This document shows, piece by piece, positions 13,701 through 28,700 of a stretch of DNA of 64,000 nucleotides. The stretch spans positions 26,013,700-26,077,699 of the forward strand of contig CM067511.1 in the NCBI GenBank assembly GCA_034509495.1. Direction: 5' to 3'. Origin of the DNA: Acestrorhynchus altus. Its lineage: Eukaryota > Chordata > Actinopteri > Characiformes > Acestrorhynchidae. Made by a program: the position numbers and the translations under genes. Below the pieces are notes generated by a model, which made no database searches, was not told the DNA's origin, and saw only the letters and a list, made by a program, of their open reading frames with translations. Within the stretch, counting starts at the first letter, position 1. Each line of letters opens with the position of its first letter.

Positions 13701-16700
13701 CTTTTATACAGTGGCTTGCTAAACAACTTCAGCAGTACTTAAGACAAGACTGCATCTGTTTCAGGTTTTGTGTGTATGAGGTCTAAACCACTGTAAACAG
13801 TGGAATCAGTAAAAATAAGTGCCTCCACAACAGAGCTCATGTATAAATGCCACACACACCTTAGTACTGGTTTCCTCATTGCCCTGCTTCACAGAGTCTT
13901 CCAACTCCTGTTTCTCCTTCATTGTTCTCTCCAGCTGTTCATTGACCTGTCGAACCATGGCCTGCAACTTCTTCACCTACAATGCAGAAACTCACAGAAT
14001 TGTTTAATGCAGTTTGACTGTGTGTTCATGCACATCTAGGATATCACTGTTGTAACACTATATAATAAGCTAGATTATAATGTTTCTGTGATAAAACAAA
14101 CAATTAAAACCACAAAACATATTAGAAAAGTAAAGACATTAAACATGCGATTCAGTGCCAGATGTTACACATAACATCTTTACCAATTATGTAGCCTTTC
14201 ACGTTGTCTATTCAAGAACATTTGTATCTTGTTACCAATGGGAGACTAAACAGAAGCCGTTTTGGTCAGAGACAGGTGTGTATTGCCTGACCTAAAATAA
14301 GCAATGTGCAAAGGTTCTGGAGGTTTGTGTGTGCGTCATTCTGAGTTTTTTACCAGTTCTGACTCAAAGCCACTTCAAAATGCGCAAAACTAATACTTGG
14401 GCAATCGAATTAAAGAACGATTTAGTGTTACATTAATGTGATCCACACTGAGAACGTCAGCCCAGTACAGTGTTGATCAGAACACAGCAGAACTAACAAA
14501 AACAGCTAACAGCAATCAAATTACTGGTCTGTCTTTATATAAAAGTGTGGATTCATCAAACATGGTCTGACATCTGCAGTGAATCTGGTGATTAAACCCA
14601 TATAGAAGAAAATTCTGGGAATGGACTTCTTTATATGCGAGACACATATTGCCATATTTACAAATGTATTCTATAAAAATATTTACTTTCAATATGGGTG
14701 AGTTTTTTTGCACTTTTAGAGAGAATAAAGTACTTTTAGAGATTCTATCCTCCCCATATTTTTCTCTGCAACTACAAACAGTCCAAAAACAAACACACAG
14801 GCTCTTATGGGGGAAAAGGCATGTTTTCCATTAAAAGGGGAGCAAAACACTGACCTGATCTCTCGTCTCAGCCTCCTGCCCCTGGATGACCTGAAGCTGT
14901 TTCTCATAGTTGGAGCACATATCGCACCGTCGGCCTAACTTCCTCCCAGCATTCTTTAGCTGCTTGCCAAACCCACAACATACACAAATTAGAAAAGCCA
15001 AACAGCTGACAAGCAGAGAATGCAATTACACTTTACTTTAGTGGTCCTTTTCACAAAGACCAAGTGCAAGTCAGACATCTTTCTAAACCAACCAGTACCA
15101 CAATCATTTCAAACAATTATATTTCAATTACTGTTTAAACAGCTGACTCAAGGTGTTCAAGTGACAGACTAAAGACCCAGATTGATTTCTACTTATATAA
15201 ATGATAACAAATATTGGGGCTTGGCGATATATCAATATTTTTAAATCAAAATGTTATATTGATATTTATATCATTATAAACATAGCAAGATATGGGTGAT
15301 ATAATTTATATTGAGTCTTCAATCTTTTTTTATGCTACCTCACTCTAATCCCACCCAGCCCTCAGCTCCTCATCTGCTACCCTCCGCCCCCATTTGGGTG
15401 CTCATGTACACACTATAGAGAGGGCATAAGTGTGTATAAAGAAGAAATTATTAAATTTCAGTATGTTTAAATATAGCACATAAGACTTCATGGGGTATCA
15501 ATTTTTTCAGACTGTAATTTTGATTTTGATATGGTTTTCTGTCCATATAATAGGGCTGGGTGATGAATGTATGTGCATATGGTGCACAGTTGGTGAAGGA
15601 AATAATTATTTGATCCCTTACTGATTTTATAAAAGTTTCCCCACTGACAAAGACATGAACAGTCTATAATTTTAAGGGTAAGTTAATTTTAACAGTGAGC
15701 GATTGAATATCTAAAATAAAAAAAATCACTTTATATAAATTATATACATTTATTTTCAGAGAGAAATAAGTATTTGATCCCCTACCAACCATTAAGAGTT
15801 CTGGGTCTTACAAACCAGTTAGATGCTCCTAGTCAACTCGTTACCTGCATTAAAGACAGCTGTCTTAAATGGTCACCTGTATAAAAGACTCCTGTACACA
15901 GATGCAATTAATCAGTCAGACTCTAACCTCTACAACATGGGCAAGACCAAAGAGCTTAGTAAGGATGTCAGGGACAAGCTCACCTGCACAAGAGTGAAAT
16001 GGGCTACAAAACCATAAGTAAGACGATGGGTGAGAAGGAGACATCCGTTGGTGTAATAGTAAGGAAATGGAAGAAATACAAAATGACTGTCAATCGATAT
16101 CGATCTGGGGCTCCATGCAAAATCTCACCTCGTGGGGTAATCCTGATCACGAGGTAGGAGGTTGATCATCCTAAAACTACATAAGGGGGTGATCTCAAGC
16201 AGCTGGGAACACAGTCACCAAGAAAACAATTGGTAACACATTATGCCGTAATGGATTAAAATCCTGCAGTTCCCGGAAGGTCCCCCTGCTCAAGAAGGAA
16301 CATGTGCGGGCCCATCTGAAGTTTGCCAATGAACACCTGGATGATTCTGAGTGTGACTGGGAGAAGGTGCTGAGGTCAGATGAGACAAAAATTTACATTT
16401 ACATTTATGGCACTTAGCAGGCGCTCTTATCCAGATGCGACTTACAAGGTTTCTCATATTACAGAGGTCAGAATAGTGTTAGGAGTCTTGCCCAAGGACT
16501 CTTATTGGTGTAGCACAGCATAGTTGCTCAGACTGGGAATCGAACACCGTCCCCCTTGTCAAGCATGGAGGTGGAAACACTATGTTTTGGGGCTGTTTCT
16601 CTGCTAAGGGCACAGGACTACTTCACCGCATCAATGGGAAAATGGATGGAGCCATGTACCATAAAATCCTGAGTGACAACCTCCTTCCCTCCGCCAGGAT

Positions 16701-19700
16701 ATTAAAAATGAGTCGTGTCTGGGCCTTCCAGCACAACAATGACCCAAACCATACCGGCAAGGCAACAAAGGAGTGGCTCAAGAAGCACATTAAGGTTATG
16801 GAGTGGCCTAGCCAGTCGCCAGACCTTAACCCCATAGAAAATCTATGGAGGGAGCTGAAGCTCTGAGTTGACGAGCAACAGCACAAACCTCATCATCTAC
16901 AAAAAACATTTGACTTATGTCATTGCCAACAACGGTTTTGCCACCAAGTTTTAAGTCCTGTTTTCCAGAAGGATTAAATACTTTTTTCTCTCTGCAAATC
17001 CAAATAAATTTATGTAATTTATGTGATTTTCTGGATTTTATCAAATAATTATTTGATCCCTTCACTGTATATACTAAACATGTGCTACTACAAACAATAC
17101 TTTGTCTAATATTATTACAGTCAAGCATAATCTCCTCTAACCTTTCAAAAGCAATACAGAGAAACTTTTTATCAATGTATTTTAGACCCTTATGATCAAG
17201 GATCTTACCTCTTGCTGAAGCAGGTTCCACTCTGTCTCACTGACTAGGCGGTAGCCGGATGGAGGCAGGTATGCTGTATCTGGACACTGTGAAATGCTGG
17301 AGAGCAGTGAGGCTGTCTCTTCCTGTTCCGGAGTCATAGCCTTAATGGCTTTCTCCTGGTCCTTAGTGAGAAGAAAGTGGCCAGGCGTGGGCTGCAGCGA
17401 GGTGATTGAGGGAACATCATGGCTCTCAAATCCACCACAATCAGCCCCAACCAGCGGCCCAAAGTCAGACTCATCCAGATTACTGGCAGACTTTGCTTTG
17501 TGATTGTAGCCGCCTAGGCCCTGGGTTTGTAGAACGCTGCCAGAAGAGCCCAGGCTGTCTGTGGACTGAACACGTCGGAGGCCATCTTTGTAGGGGTCGG
17601 ATGAGTCTGGGCGTCCTGGGGTGTCCTCATCCAATGAGTGTAATGAGCTGTGGATACTGTGGTTGAGGTGGGACTGCCAGTGAGATAAAAACAAAGACAA
17701 CAAAAGATTTAAGAATAAATCTTTAGGTAGATGTATCCCCACAAGTGTTGAGAGAAAAACGGAAGTTTTGTCTCTACCCAAATTGTATACAGACATAGAC
17801 ATGCTTGATGATGGAGTTACAAAGCTAATCCAACTACATCACTATCATAGCTAATTTCATTCAAAGGCAATAACAGGCTTGTAAACAGTCTAGTAAAACT
17901 ACATCTGGCAGAGTACATGTACCTCCTCTATGGAAAGGCCTAAGAGTGAGTCTTCTGCTGCCTCCACATGTTCGGTTCCATCTTGTTCACCAGATTCTTT
18001 AGCATGAGTGATTCGTTGCTTCTCATCTTCCTCCTGGAGAAACAATTTATTCAAGATTAAGTAAAAATTTTATGAGTGAAAAGGAGGTTGTGATAGATTT
18101 GTTTTGTGCTTTTTGGGAGAAACAAGGGAAAACAAGCTGCCTTCTGTAGTTGCATTCTTTCTGTTCATTCACTATGTGCCCTATATTTCCCAAACCTCTG
18201 TGAAACATATTTTTGTATGGTCTGAAGAACTGGGTGGGGATAAATGACAAATATATGCTAATAAATGCTATATGTAAACATCTATAACATCGAAAAACAA
18301 ACAAACAAAAAAACATCTGGTAAAGTGGTCCACCAAACAAGATTTTTTGTTTTTCACATGACCTATATCTGAACAGTTCATATTCACAAAGGAGCTGCTG
18401 TCATCCATCTCCCCACCTCAAAAGAGTGCATGTATGATGAATGTTGGGTTGGACTGATGTAAATGCACAAATTCCTATCCGGCTGTTCAGACTGAGACAC
18501 GTGTCAGCTATGTATCGGATTTCAGTACCATATAACAGCCCAATTGGAACTGAAATTTTCAAATTCAGTACGTTTATTTTTTAAGTTCACAGTGTCACAC
18601 AGGTAACACATCTGTGCCACATTCGATGACCAGCCTCATCATCTCAATTACAGTTCATCTGTCATCAGTACCTTGTCTACTAGCTAAGGATGTTCTAAGT
18701 AAACAGCAAAGCACTTTTGTAAGTCGCTCTGGATAAGGGCGTAAATGTACCTGGTCCCTCTTCTTCATCTCCTCGACCTGTCGCAGCTGTTCAGAGGACA
18801 GCACGCTCTCAATGCGCTGCATGTCCCGCATGAGAAGCCGCTGTGACTCCAAGAACTGGTCGTTGGCCCGCTGCCAGGTATGCTTCAGCTGGTTGTGCTG
18901 CTGCCTTTCCAGCTCCAGCATGTGACAAACTGTACAGAGACACATCAACTGGGTCAAACTGGAAACCTGGGGATGAGCTACATTTGATCTGTAGATGATC
19001 AAGATGCACTGTGGCTGCCTGGCACTTAGCACTCAGCAGCTTATTTTAAATAGATTACAAGCATGTGCTGAATTTTTATAGGCTTGGTCTTTTGATTCAT
19101 TCTTTTGGGAACTTGTGGACCTAGATTATGATGTTTAAGATCGAATGTGCTCACATTCTGCATTTGAACAGTGTACCAAATAAACAACTGAACAGAAAAC
19201 AACAACTACTATAATTAATATTTAGTAATTATTATTTATTTATACTAATTATTATGTAAAAAAAAAGAAAAATAGTAACAACAATAAATTACTGAACAAA
19301 ATAACTCAAGTAACTTCAAAAAGGAGGCAGTTTTGATTGCACTAACTGTGCACCTTCATGGAGCTCTTTCCGTAGCTTCTCTGCATCCTCTTGGAGGACA
19401 GATTTCTGGGTATTAAGGACAGCCACATACATCTCCAAATCAGTCCGGCATGACTTCTCCGCTTCAAGAACATGATTGAGCTCCTTCACCTGTGGCAGAA
19501 GAACACAAGAATGCTCCACCTATTCATATTCAAAATCACCTAAATAAAAGAGAATATAAGTAGCTAAACAGGAATTCTATATAATGCAGTTATGCAAAAT
19601 AATTGCATTGTTTAAAACAACAGAGAAACAGCTCAATACTCATTACAGCATTTACTTCCATATACACAAAGGCACTTGGAGCACTTTGCATTCGATTCCA

Positions 19701-22700
19701 AATGAAAACATGAACAAAATAAACATTTTTCTACAGAAAACGAAGAAAATGTAATAGACTGCTCCAAAAAGCAGTGTCTGCATTATAACATACAAACTTG
19801 AATATTTACCGTATAAACAGAAATTTGTTTAGATTTAGCTTTTCTGTGAATCACTGAACTAATATTTAGTTGTATAACCTTTATTTCTGATAACTGCTTT
19901 AAATTTGTGTTGCATGGAGCCAACTAACATCTGACAGGTGCGAACAGATATCAAAGCCCAAGATGACTGGTCTAAAAGGGCATTTCTTCTTCAGCATAAG
20001 GCCACACTCTTCCAGTATTTTCATATATTCACTGGTCCACAGTGCCTGGTATGTTATAAATGGGCCAGACTCATAAGCTAACACCTCCACGTTTTAGTCT
20101 TCACAGTGAAGACTACATCTTGAATTCAGTGATAATGGGTCATCTCAAAAACTGTCTGTGGCCATTAGACCCAATAAGAACAATCTTGCTCTCATCTGGT
20201 TACAGAATGTTGCGCCACTTCTCTTCAGGCGAGTCAATGTGTTTTGGCATACCGTAACCTCTTCAACATGTCTTTTTTTCTGCAATGATACTTTATGAGG
20301 GTTCTTTGTAAATACTCTGACTTAACGTAGACGTCTTGTGATTGTTGAAGTACCCACAGGTAACTGAAGATCTTATTTGGAGCTGATCATTGGAGGCTTC
20401 TTTGTCATACTTGTTATTCTATGATCTACTATGATGGTAGTATTTCTTATCCTATCGTGTGTTTCGGCTTTTGTTTGCTATTTGAAAGCATCTGAGATCA
20501 TTCTGGCTGAGCAGATAATTATTTTCTGCACTCCTTCATATATTTCCCCTCTCAATCAACTTCTTGATCAAAGTTCTCTCTCCTCTGGAAGGACCCATTT
20601 AACTCAGTGAGCAAGATCTAAACCCAGCAGGTGCTACATATGCTGCTCTCCTTCTTTAAATAGGAGCCATAATTGATGCCTGTTTCTTCACAGAATTAAT
20701 GAGGTCACTAATTAAACTCCACACTGCTATTTATTTGAACACGCCCCTTTCATTACAGTAGTCAATTACACTCAATTAGCAGCATGCACGTCATGACTGT
20801 TGATTGTGTTGGTTGCCCATTACTGGGCTACACCTAGTCATTATTCTTTTCCCCAAATTGTATTATCGTCTCTGCTATAATCAGTAATTACACACAATAG
20901 TGATGTTAGACTGCTATTATTTTACACATAACTGTATATAATATCTATTCCATAATATCTAGCACCACTGGAACAAGTGAAACAAGGAAAATCTGTTAGC
21001 TTTAATTCTCTTAATGCTTGACTTCATATGGAATAATCATTCTATGTTTGTACATAGTTCACTAAGTTTTCTGAGAAGGTTGTTTAGTTGAAACAGACTA
21101 AAAGAGAACATCAGAACAAGAATGCGCTGCAAGGAGTTTCAAAACCAAATGAGCAAGTGAAAAACTCTAATTATAAAACTTTGAAAAAAGGCAGTCTGAC
21201 TTTCAGTTCCTCTCTATGGGCAGCCATGCCGACCTTAGCAGCCTCCAGTTCCTTCACCCTGTCCTCTGAGCTTGTCAGCTTGGCCTTCAGAGCTGTGATT
21301 TCATGCTCCATTGGCATCACCACAGAGCGAAGCTTCTCTGCATCTTCCTGAGCCTGAGGGACAACACATTCAGAAAGCAGTTTACAATAAATCACTCTTC
21401 AGTGATATTTTGAGAAAACATGTCTAATGTTACACTGATTTCTTAAAAATTGATTTCACTAGAAATACTTTACATTGGTCAGCTCAAAGTAATTTCACAG
21501 CTTTGGTTTTGGTCCTGGAACGGGAAAAAACGTCTTCAGGAATTTAAAGAAAGACATTTACAAGAGACCATACTCACAAAAAGCATGGCCAACAATATAT
21601 AAAACTTAAAATGGTGGTATAATGAATAACCAGGCCAAAGTACCATTAGCAGATGTTAATGGTACTAGCAGACTATAATTCTAACAGCTGGACTTTTCTG
21701 GTTGTTCCATTAATTTCTAAAGGGCAGTTTCTCAGACAGGATTGAGTCTAGCCACAGATTAAAATGGATTTTTAATCTGGAGAATCTAATTCAGTTTTTG
21801 AGGCATGGACTGGTAGTCCTATGGACTTAACCTAATCTAGGAGTAAATGAGAGTTTAAATTAAACCATCCAGGTTCACATTCATCTTAATATTTTAAATC
21901 AGAGAAGATGAATAGAATGTTTGATCTCAAAAAATTAAGGTTGTTATTCTAATACTAAAGGATAAAAAAATTATTACTTTACAAAAATAAATTATTTGAA
22001 CAGTTTTAGTACACAAACCCACACAAATGAGCCCATTAATACCTTAAAATGGTGCTTCACACCTTATGTTACAAATATCTTGCCTGAGCACGAGACTAGC
22101 ATACTGTAGTCCAACACCTTTAAACACTTTAACATTACATATAAGCTCACAAAATATGTTATTCAGAAGGAACATGAAATTTAGTAGAAACAATAAATTA
22201 TTAACAATTTTGGGCTTTATTTATTGAGCTACACATACAGAAGTAGTGTCTCTCAGTAAAGTGTCTGGTATAATGCAACACACCACATGTCTCGGCATGG
22301 AGTTGTAGCGCTTCCTAATAGTGATTTGCACAAATCCATCCGATGCAGGATATTGCGTACATTAGCATCCCACACACTTTCAATTGGAGATAGGTCTGGA
22401 GATGCAACTGTCCATAGAATAGAATCTGTATCTTCATAGCAAGCTCTTGAGATGGCAACAGTATGCTGGATGAATGAAAACCATTCAACATTGCACTTTA
22501 CACCATGACACCAGTGAGCACACGTGACAGGCACGACACCACTGCAGTCACGCATCTCATACAGTTGATTCCTTCTGGGTCCAACTATTTTTTTGACAAT
22601 GAGTGTACAATAAATGTGTACTGGGGAATGCAAACTGGTTCCTTTCAATACCACTGTAAAGAAATAAGTCAGTATACATACAATGGACCATTTCACACCA

Positions 22701-25700
22701 AACTCTGAATGACTCAGCACAACTCAGCAACTGAATGAACAGCACCAATCCAGTGGAATCCCACTTTTAACATACGAATACATATGCTGTCCTGCTAACA
22801 AAACCTTACAAAACACCTTTTTTTTGATGCCATGACACATGATTCACTCCTCTATGCTTAGTTTCTAAGAATGACTTCCTAGACAGAAGAACTTGTTCAC
22901 ACCTGCGGCTCTACAATAAGGCTAATATTTACAATAGAGGTGAATGAGGACACAGATGTTAATGATGTAAATAAATGCTGTACTATTTAACAAGGTATCA
23001 ACAAATGTTAAATTTGTAACTCCTCAGGTGAATGACAGCAGCAATCTCTTTATCAGTATGTGGTATCAGCAGATACTTGAGGAGTAGTTATCAGATACAT
23101 GAAAAGTAAATTATTGGGGCCTTCTTGAAGTATTTCATAAGTGATGGATTAACTTATGGTAGGATTCTAATCTGAGTAGGGGTGCGGCCCTCTGAAAGTG
23201 ATGAAAGACAAGACACACCTTTTTCATCTCGTTCTCCAGGTTCTCTTCCACCTGGCCCTCAGAGAGACGGCGGCGAAGTTCCGCGATCTCTCTCTCTGCA
23301 CCCTCACGGTATTGTGCCCACTGGGCCCGCTCCTGCTCCAGCCTTTGATGGAACTGAACCTCGTACTCGCGGACTGTGTCTGTATACACACAAACACACA
23401 TCACAAGAATACACACACGTGCACACAGTGAGAAAATAGATGAAATCCAGGTCTAAACCCCTGACAGTTCTATACAAAGCTGAAATCAAAAACTGCTGTA
23501 AGTGCCAGGTTGGTTTTAACAGCTGTGGGGGAACTGTGGTGGGGTGCTCTAAATTTATGATCAAAGGTTCATGTGTATTTTATGTCTGAAAAGGCAGCTT
23601 TAGTAATTCACAGATACCTACACATAGTTTAAAATGAGATGTCACAAGACAACAAATAAATGAACAAATAAAAAACTACCATCATAAAAATATTTTGCTC
23701 TGAAAATAATTCAGAAGCAACACCTCAGCTATACCACTATGAACAACAAAAGAACTCTCAGAATAGAATAGAACACAGACCTTTAGACATAAAGCTTACC
23801 TTTCATGATGGCCTGTAATGAGACCACCTCCTCTTGCCACTGCTGCTTGACCTGATCGATTGCTTCCTGCTTGGTGCTCTCTGAGACAGTGGCCACAGCT
23901 TTGATGTTCTCCATCTCGGCTTTGGCCTCAGCCAACTGGGCCTGCACATGGCTCAGCTCTGCCTGGGCGCTCTCCAGAGATGAAGCCTGACGCTTCAGCT
24001 CCTCTGAGAGGGATGGAGGTCCAAAAACAAGCATTAAGGCAGTGTATAGTTCATGTTCATGACTAGAGCTTGGTGCTTTGAACCTCAATTGTCTCATTAA
24101 GATGTCATTTTTATCTGTAAAAGAATACAGTTTGTTTGTAGTCTGTGCCATTAGTCACTTCACTTTGTTTCTTCCTGGTGATTAGAAAGCTGCTAAATGC
24201 TAAACTGTATTGGGTAAATTATAATTAAACACTCAATTTTATTTACATTTATCAGATAGAGTTTGGCAAACACTCAGACATACACAGTCACCTTCTTTGG
24301 ACAAGTAGAGCTCCTTGAACTTGGCCCGCTTCTGATTGAACTCCATCTCCAGCTGCTGTTTGAGTTTCAGGAACTCAGCCCGCTCCTGCTCCAGAGCCTC
24401 CACACGCTGCTGGAGCAGCCCTATCAGAACATCAAAACCAATATCACAATGGCTCAGTCACATACATTAAGATACATCAAAACTGCAGTGGGAAATATTG
24501 ATTTCTGAAATACACAGTAGTGGGGATGCTGGTTTTCCCACTGATGTATACTGATTCAGCATAGTGTGGTATATAGATACAGATGTATCTTTACTCATCA
24601 TGGATTTGAATGAGTATCCTTTTTCATTCTGGGGCAGGAAGGGTGTACAAAATACACCTTTAATGCCTCTGTATAGTCATTACCAAGATTCTATTTGAAC
24701 TATTATGTATAGTTGTGTATTGAATTTACTATGAACTGGTAGAGAAAAAAAATACTGCTGCCCTTTTTTTCTGTTGGATTTAAGTTGGGTGGGACTAAAA
24801 ACGGCCCATCTGAGTTGAGACTGGCCAAAGAGTCAGCAACATGTTTACATCACCTGACTCCACTATTTATTCACACTAATTCACCTACCCAGCACCCTTA
24901 CAACACTGCATTGTCTGTGTTAACCAAAGCATGTTTGCTGGTAAGTAAGCAGCACTCAATTGCTTGTATAAGCTAATAATTTAATGACTATGAGCTTGTT
25001 TAAATTCCATATACTAGTTTAAATTTAATATATTCTGCTGTGATGTCTTTCTCCCATTATTACCAAAAAACATCATGGACATTTTCTGTTTTGAACATTT
25101 GCTCAAACTGAACCAATGAGGTGGGAGTTATTCTCCAGTGTCTTTATTAAAACATGTAAAAAAGGTATAATGATAAAATAAATACTACCACATTAATGCT
25201 CTGATTTTGTATGCAGTTGCACAGCATGATGCACAACATTTACAAACTAAGGTGATATGTGACAGAGTTACAGTCCCATTAGAGCCCTCAGGAAACACTT
25301 CCCGAATCTGAATTTCTTTTCTGAACCTGCATCATGTTTGTAAATTTGCCACTTAGTTCTTAAACAGAGCACATGTTACCATTTTGATGAAAGTGTTTCT
25401 GATTTTAGTTAGTAAAGGGTATGCTGTGACTGGTCTTAAACCGACCGCAACAAACATATCCATATGCCCCTTCACTGTAGATGAATTTGCATTTAGTCCA
25501 GGCTACATTTACATTTTTTAATTTGGCAGGTGCCCTTATCAAGTTCAGCTTGCAAAAATGTGCTAACGGTAGATGACAAAGTGATAAAAGTAAAACGAGG
25601 TATAAAAAAGTCTAAAAAGATTCAAAATTAGAGAAAGTTTAACTTGAATAACAAGTGAAGCTGTAAATTAGGATAAAGAAACATTTCAAGTACTACATTA

Positions 25701-28700
25701 GTACAATAGTGAGGCTCCAGGGCTCCAGAGTAACTGTCTCAGAGACCTCCCAAAGCTTAGTCCGCCATTCTGTACTGAAAATCAGTCCTATATTATATAT
25801 AACTTAACGTTACAGTTAAATGTATTGTTTATATCATCAAATGTTTGGATTATCTTAACTTTATAAATATGATACAAATAGTTAAGGACAATTGTTGGTA
25901 AGAGCAAAACAATTTTGCGATTATACTGTATTTTCAAGTGCAAAATGTATTCTCACTCATTATGGAACGGATATAAAACATGTGTCGGAGAGTCAGCCAG
26001 GAATAATGCTAAAGATGATCAGTTACTTGTTAGGCTTGTGAGACAATTACATCTGTTCTATACAAATGCTCAACATCAGGACTTCCTACCTCATGAACGT
26101 AAACGTCTATGCTTGGGGTGTCTTCACAGATAATACAAGCAATTCAACAATACAGCTGCATATTGCACATACAACCACATGCCAAACGTGAGGTGTTATC
26201 TTGTGAGTGAGGCTGAATGATGGCCAGTGTGCTCACGGCAAGGTGATATGAATCATCACAGTGGATGGGACATTACATTTTTAAAGTTCTGTGGGCCTTT
26301 AACATTATTCGATCCACAGGATCATGTGTGTACAGGACATCAAAAACCCTTCAGTGGAAATAGTCCAGTTATTGACATGGCAGTCCACCAACCACAATAA
26401 CTTCCTTTAGAGACACTATGTTTTACCATACACAACACTGCCATACTTTTCATTTAAGCCTAAATGGCCTGGCGTCCAACAACACTTGTCCAATGTCCAA
26501 GGTATGGAACATTCGTCTTTTAAATGCACATATTAACATTCATATAAGGGACACCTCCTATAGCTGAAAACATACACCAAATTGTAAATTCTGTAAATCA
26601 CTATTATATTACTAACTACATTAAATCATTCATTTCTGTCACCATCCAACAACTTAAGAAACATAGTTGTTAATATTACCTTATTAAAAAGTGTCCCCTG
26701 TCCAACGACAGGCTTCAATTATCCAAAAACAAGCAGCAGTCAACAAAAGTTGCTTGTATGTAATCATCCAGAAGCTGGGTTTCAGATTGTGTGTGATCCA
26801 ACAGGTTTAAATTTAGCATCACGTTAGTGATCACATGAAGCCAAGTTAAAGAGTCAAGATAGTAAGCCACATGAGCATAGTGAGGCAACCCTAACATGTG
26901 TAGTTCATTCTTATCCAAACGCTGCAATCAGCAGCAAACTTTATGAGCTCCTTAACAGAGTACAATGTACAAGACCCTGTTTTTTCTGCAGTAATTCATT
27001 ACATGCAGTGCAATACAAGTGGCCAGCAACTGGTAGTAAGCAAACCAGAGATGCTACAGTAGGTTAAAACCACTTTACTTATACTCATATACAATGTTTT
27101 TCACTCTGTGGACCTCTTTCTCTTTGAGCGGACATCATTTTCTCATATACTCCTGCCCACTTACTGTGAGGATTTACTTTGTCAATTTCAGTGTCAATGT
27201 CCAAGTTATGTAATATTCTTTACCCATTTGACTCTGGTATTTTTTTTTTTTTTTAAGCCAAGGTCAAACGTTTCCCTTTCTCCTAATAACTTCATTCTTC
27301 CAGCTTCTTTTGTGTTTTTTTCTAATCTGTAATGTTAATAGATAAAATTTATATAAACACAATCATGTGACATTTCTGTTTGTTTCTGTCTTCTGTCAAT
27401 ATGTCATACTTTTTAACTTGGTGTGCTGACTTTGTATTCATATGGTCACATGATCGTAAAGCATCCTTGAGTAGGTCTATAATGCATGGCAATACATAAT
27501 AGCATTATTATCATAATTATGATAAATATTAGTAAGAGTAAAAGCATCACAATTTCCCTGTCCCACTTTTTGTCCTTTTTTTAGATCCATAAAGATCCTC
27601 TGATCCAAAACTCTGATCTTTTTCAATTTTAACAGATTGCTTGCACCTTGTGTATGTTTGTAAATACAGTGAGCACATTTGAAGACCATTCAAACTCCTT
27701 TACTTTGTCGAATGCCTGTGTCCATATTTCCTGACTACTGAATCCTTTTTTTTAATAACTGATACCAAGCAGGGAAAAGCTGCACACCAATTCTACATCC
27801 TCACCATAAATGGTAAAGTTAACTGTCATAACATTTCCCCCCTTCATATTCATATTTTCATTTGCTCCTTCCTTCTTACTCCATATAATGACATAAACAT
27901 GTTTTTTTTCACCTCAGACAGTTAATTCACCACAGAACTTATCTGGCACGTAAGTTCCCATCTACAATCTAGATCCTAGACCTAGAAAGTGAGGTGTGAG
28001 CACAGCTGTCAAGGTTCTGGAGCCAACTACAGAATATCATCTGAATCCTCAAAAAATAAGCATCAATACGAATGTTATTGCATGTGTTTTATTCATATTT
28101 CAGATCATCTGCTCTTTAAAGGACCATCATTTTCACTACAGTGAAGTGCTGATTTGAACAGAAGTAACTTTTTGAGGAGAGAACATTAATCTGGTACCGA
28201 GTTCCCAAAACAGTTCACCGGAACTGACACCCACCTTTGTGAGACCCTGATTTGGCATGACAATTCTAAACCTAAAACGTGAGTTGTGTGTGCAGTCCAG
28301 GTGCTGTTGCCAACAAAACATTAACCCCCTGCAAACAAAGAACTTAAGTAGGGTTATTTCCCACATGTGCACTTATTTTGATAGATAAACATGTCCAGGC
28401 TGGACAAACTGACAGGCTGACTCTGTAGTTGACATGAAGCTGGACTCTCTGGTGACAATGGCAGAGAAGATGATTATGAGCAAACTTCTGGACATTATGT
28501 CACCTTCTGCACACCTCATCTCTCATCAGCCACCAGAGGAGCCTGTTCAGTGACAGACTGCTCCTTCCCAAGTGCAGGACCAATAGACTTTGTCCATCAT
28601 GCCATCAGACAGTACAACTCCTCTCTGGGGGAAGGAGGGGCAACAGGAGGACAGAGGATTTGAAGGTCCAGTAACCTGTAAGTGTAATAAAAATGTGCAA

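Noticed and set aside
16582..16866. 94-codon transposase ORF as a functional gene
   Set aside because: It is only the C-terminal part of a Tc1 transposase whose upstream frame is broken and interrupted by another repeat.
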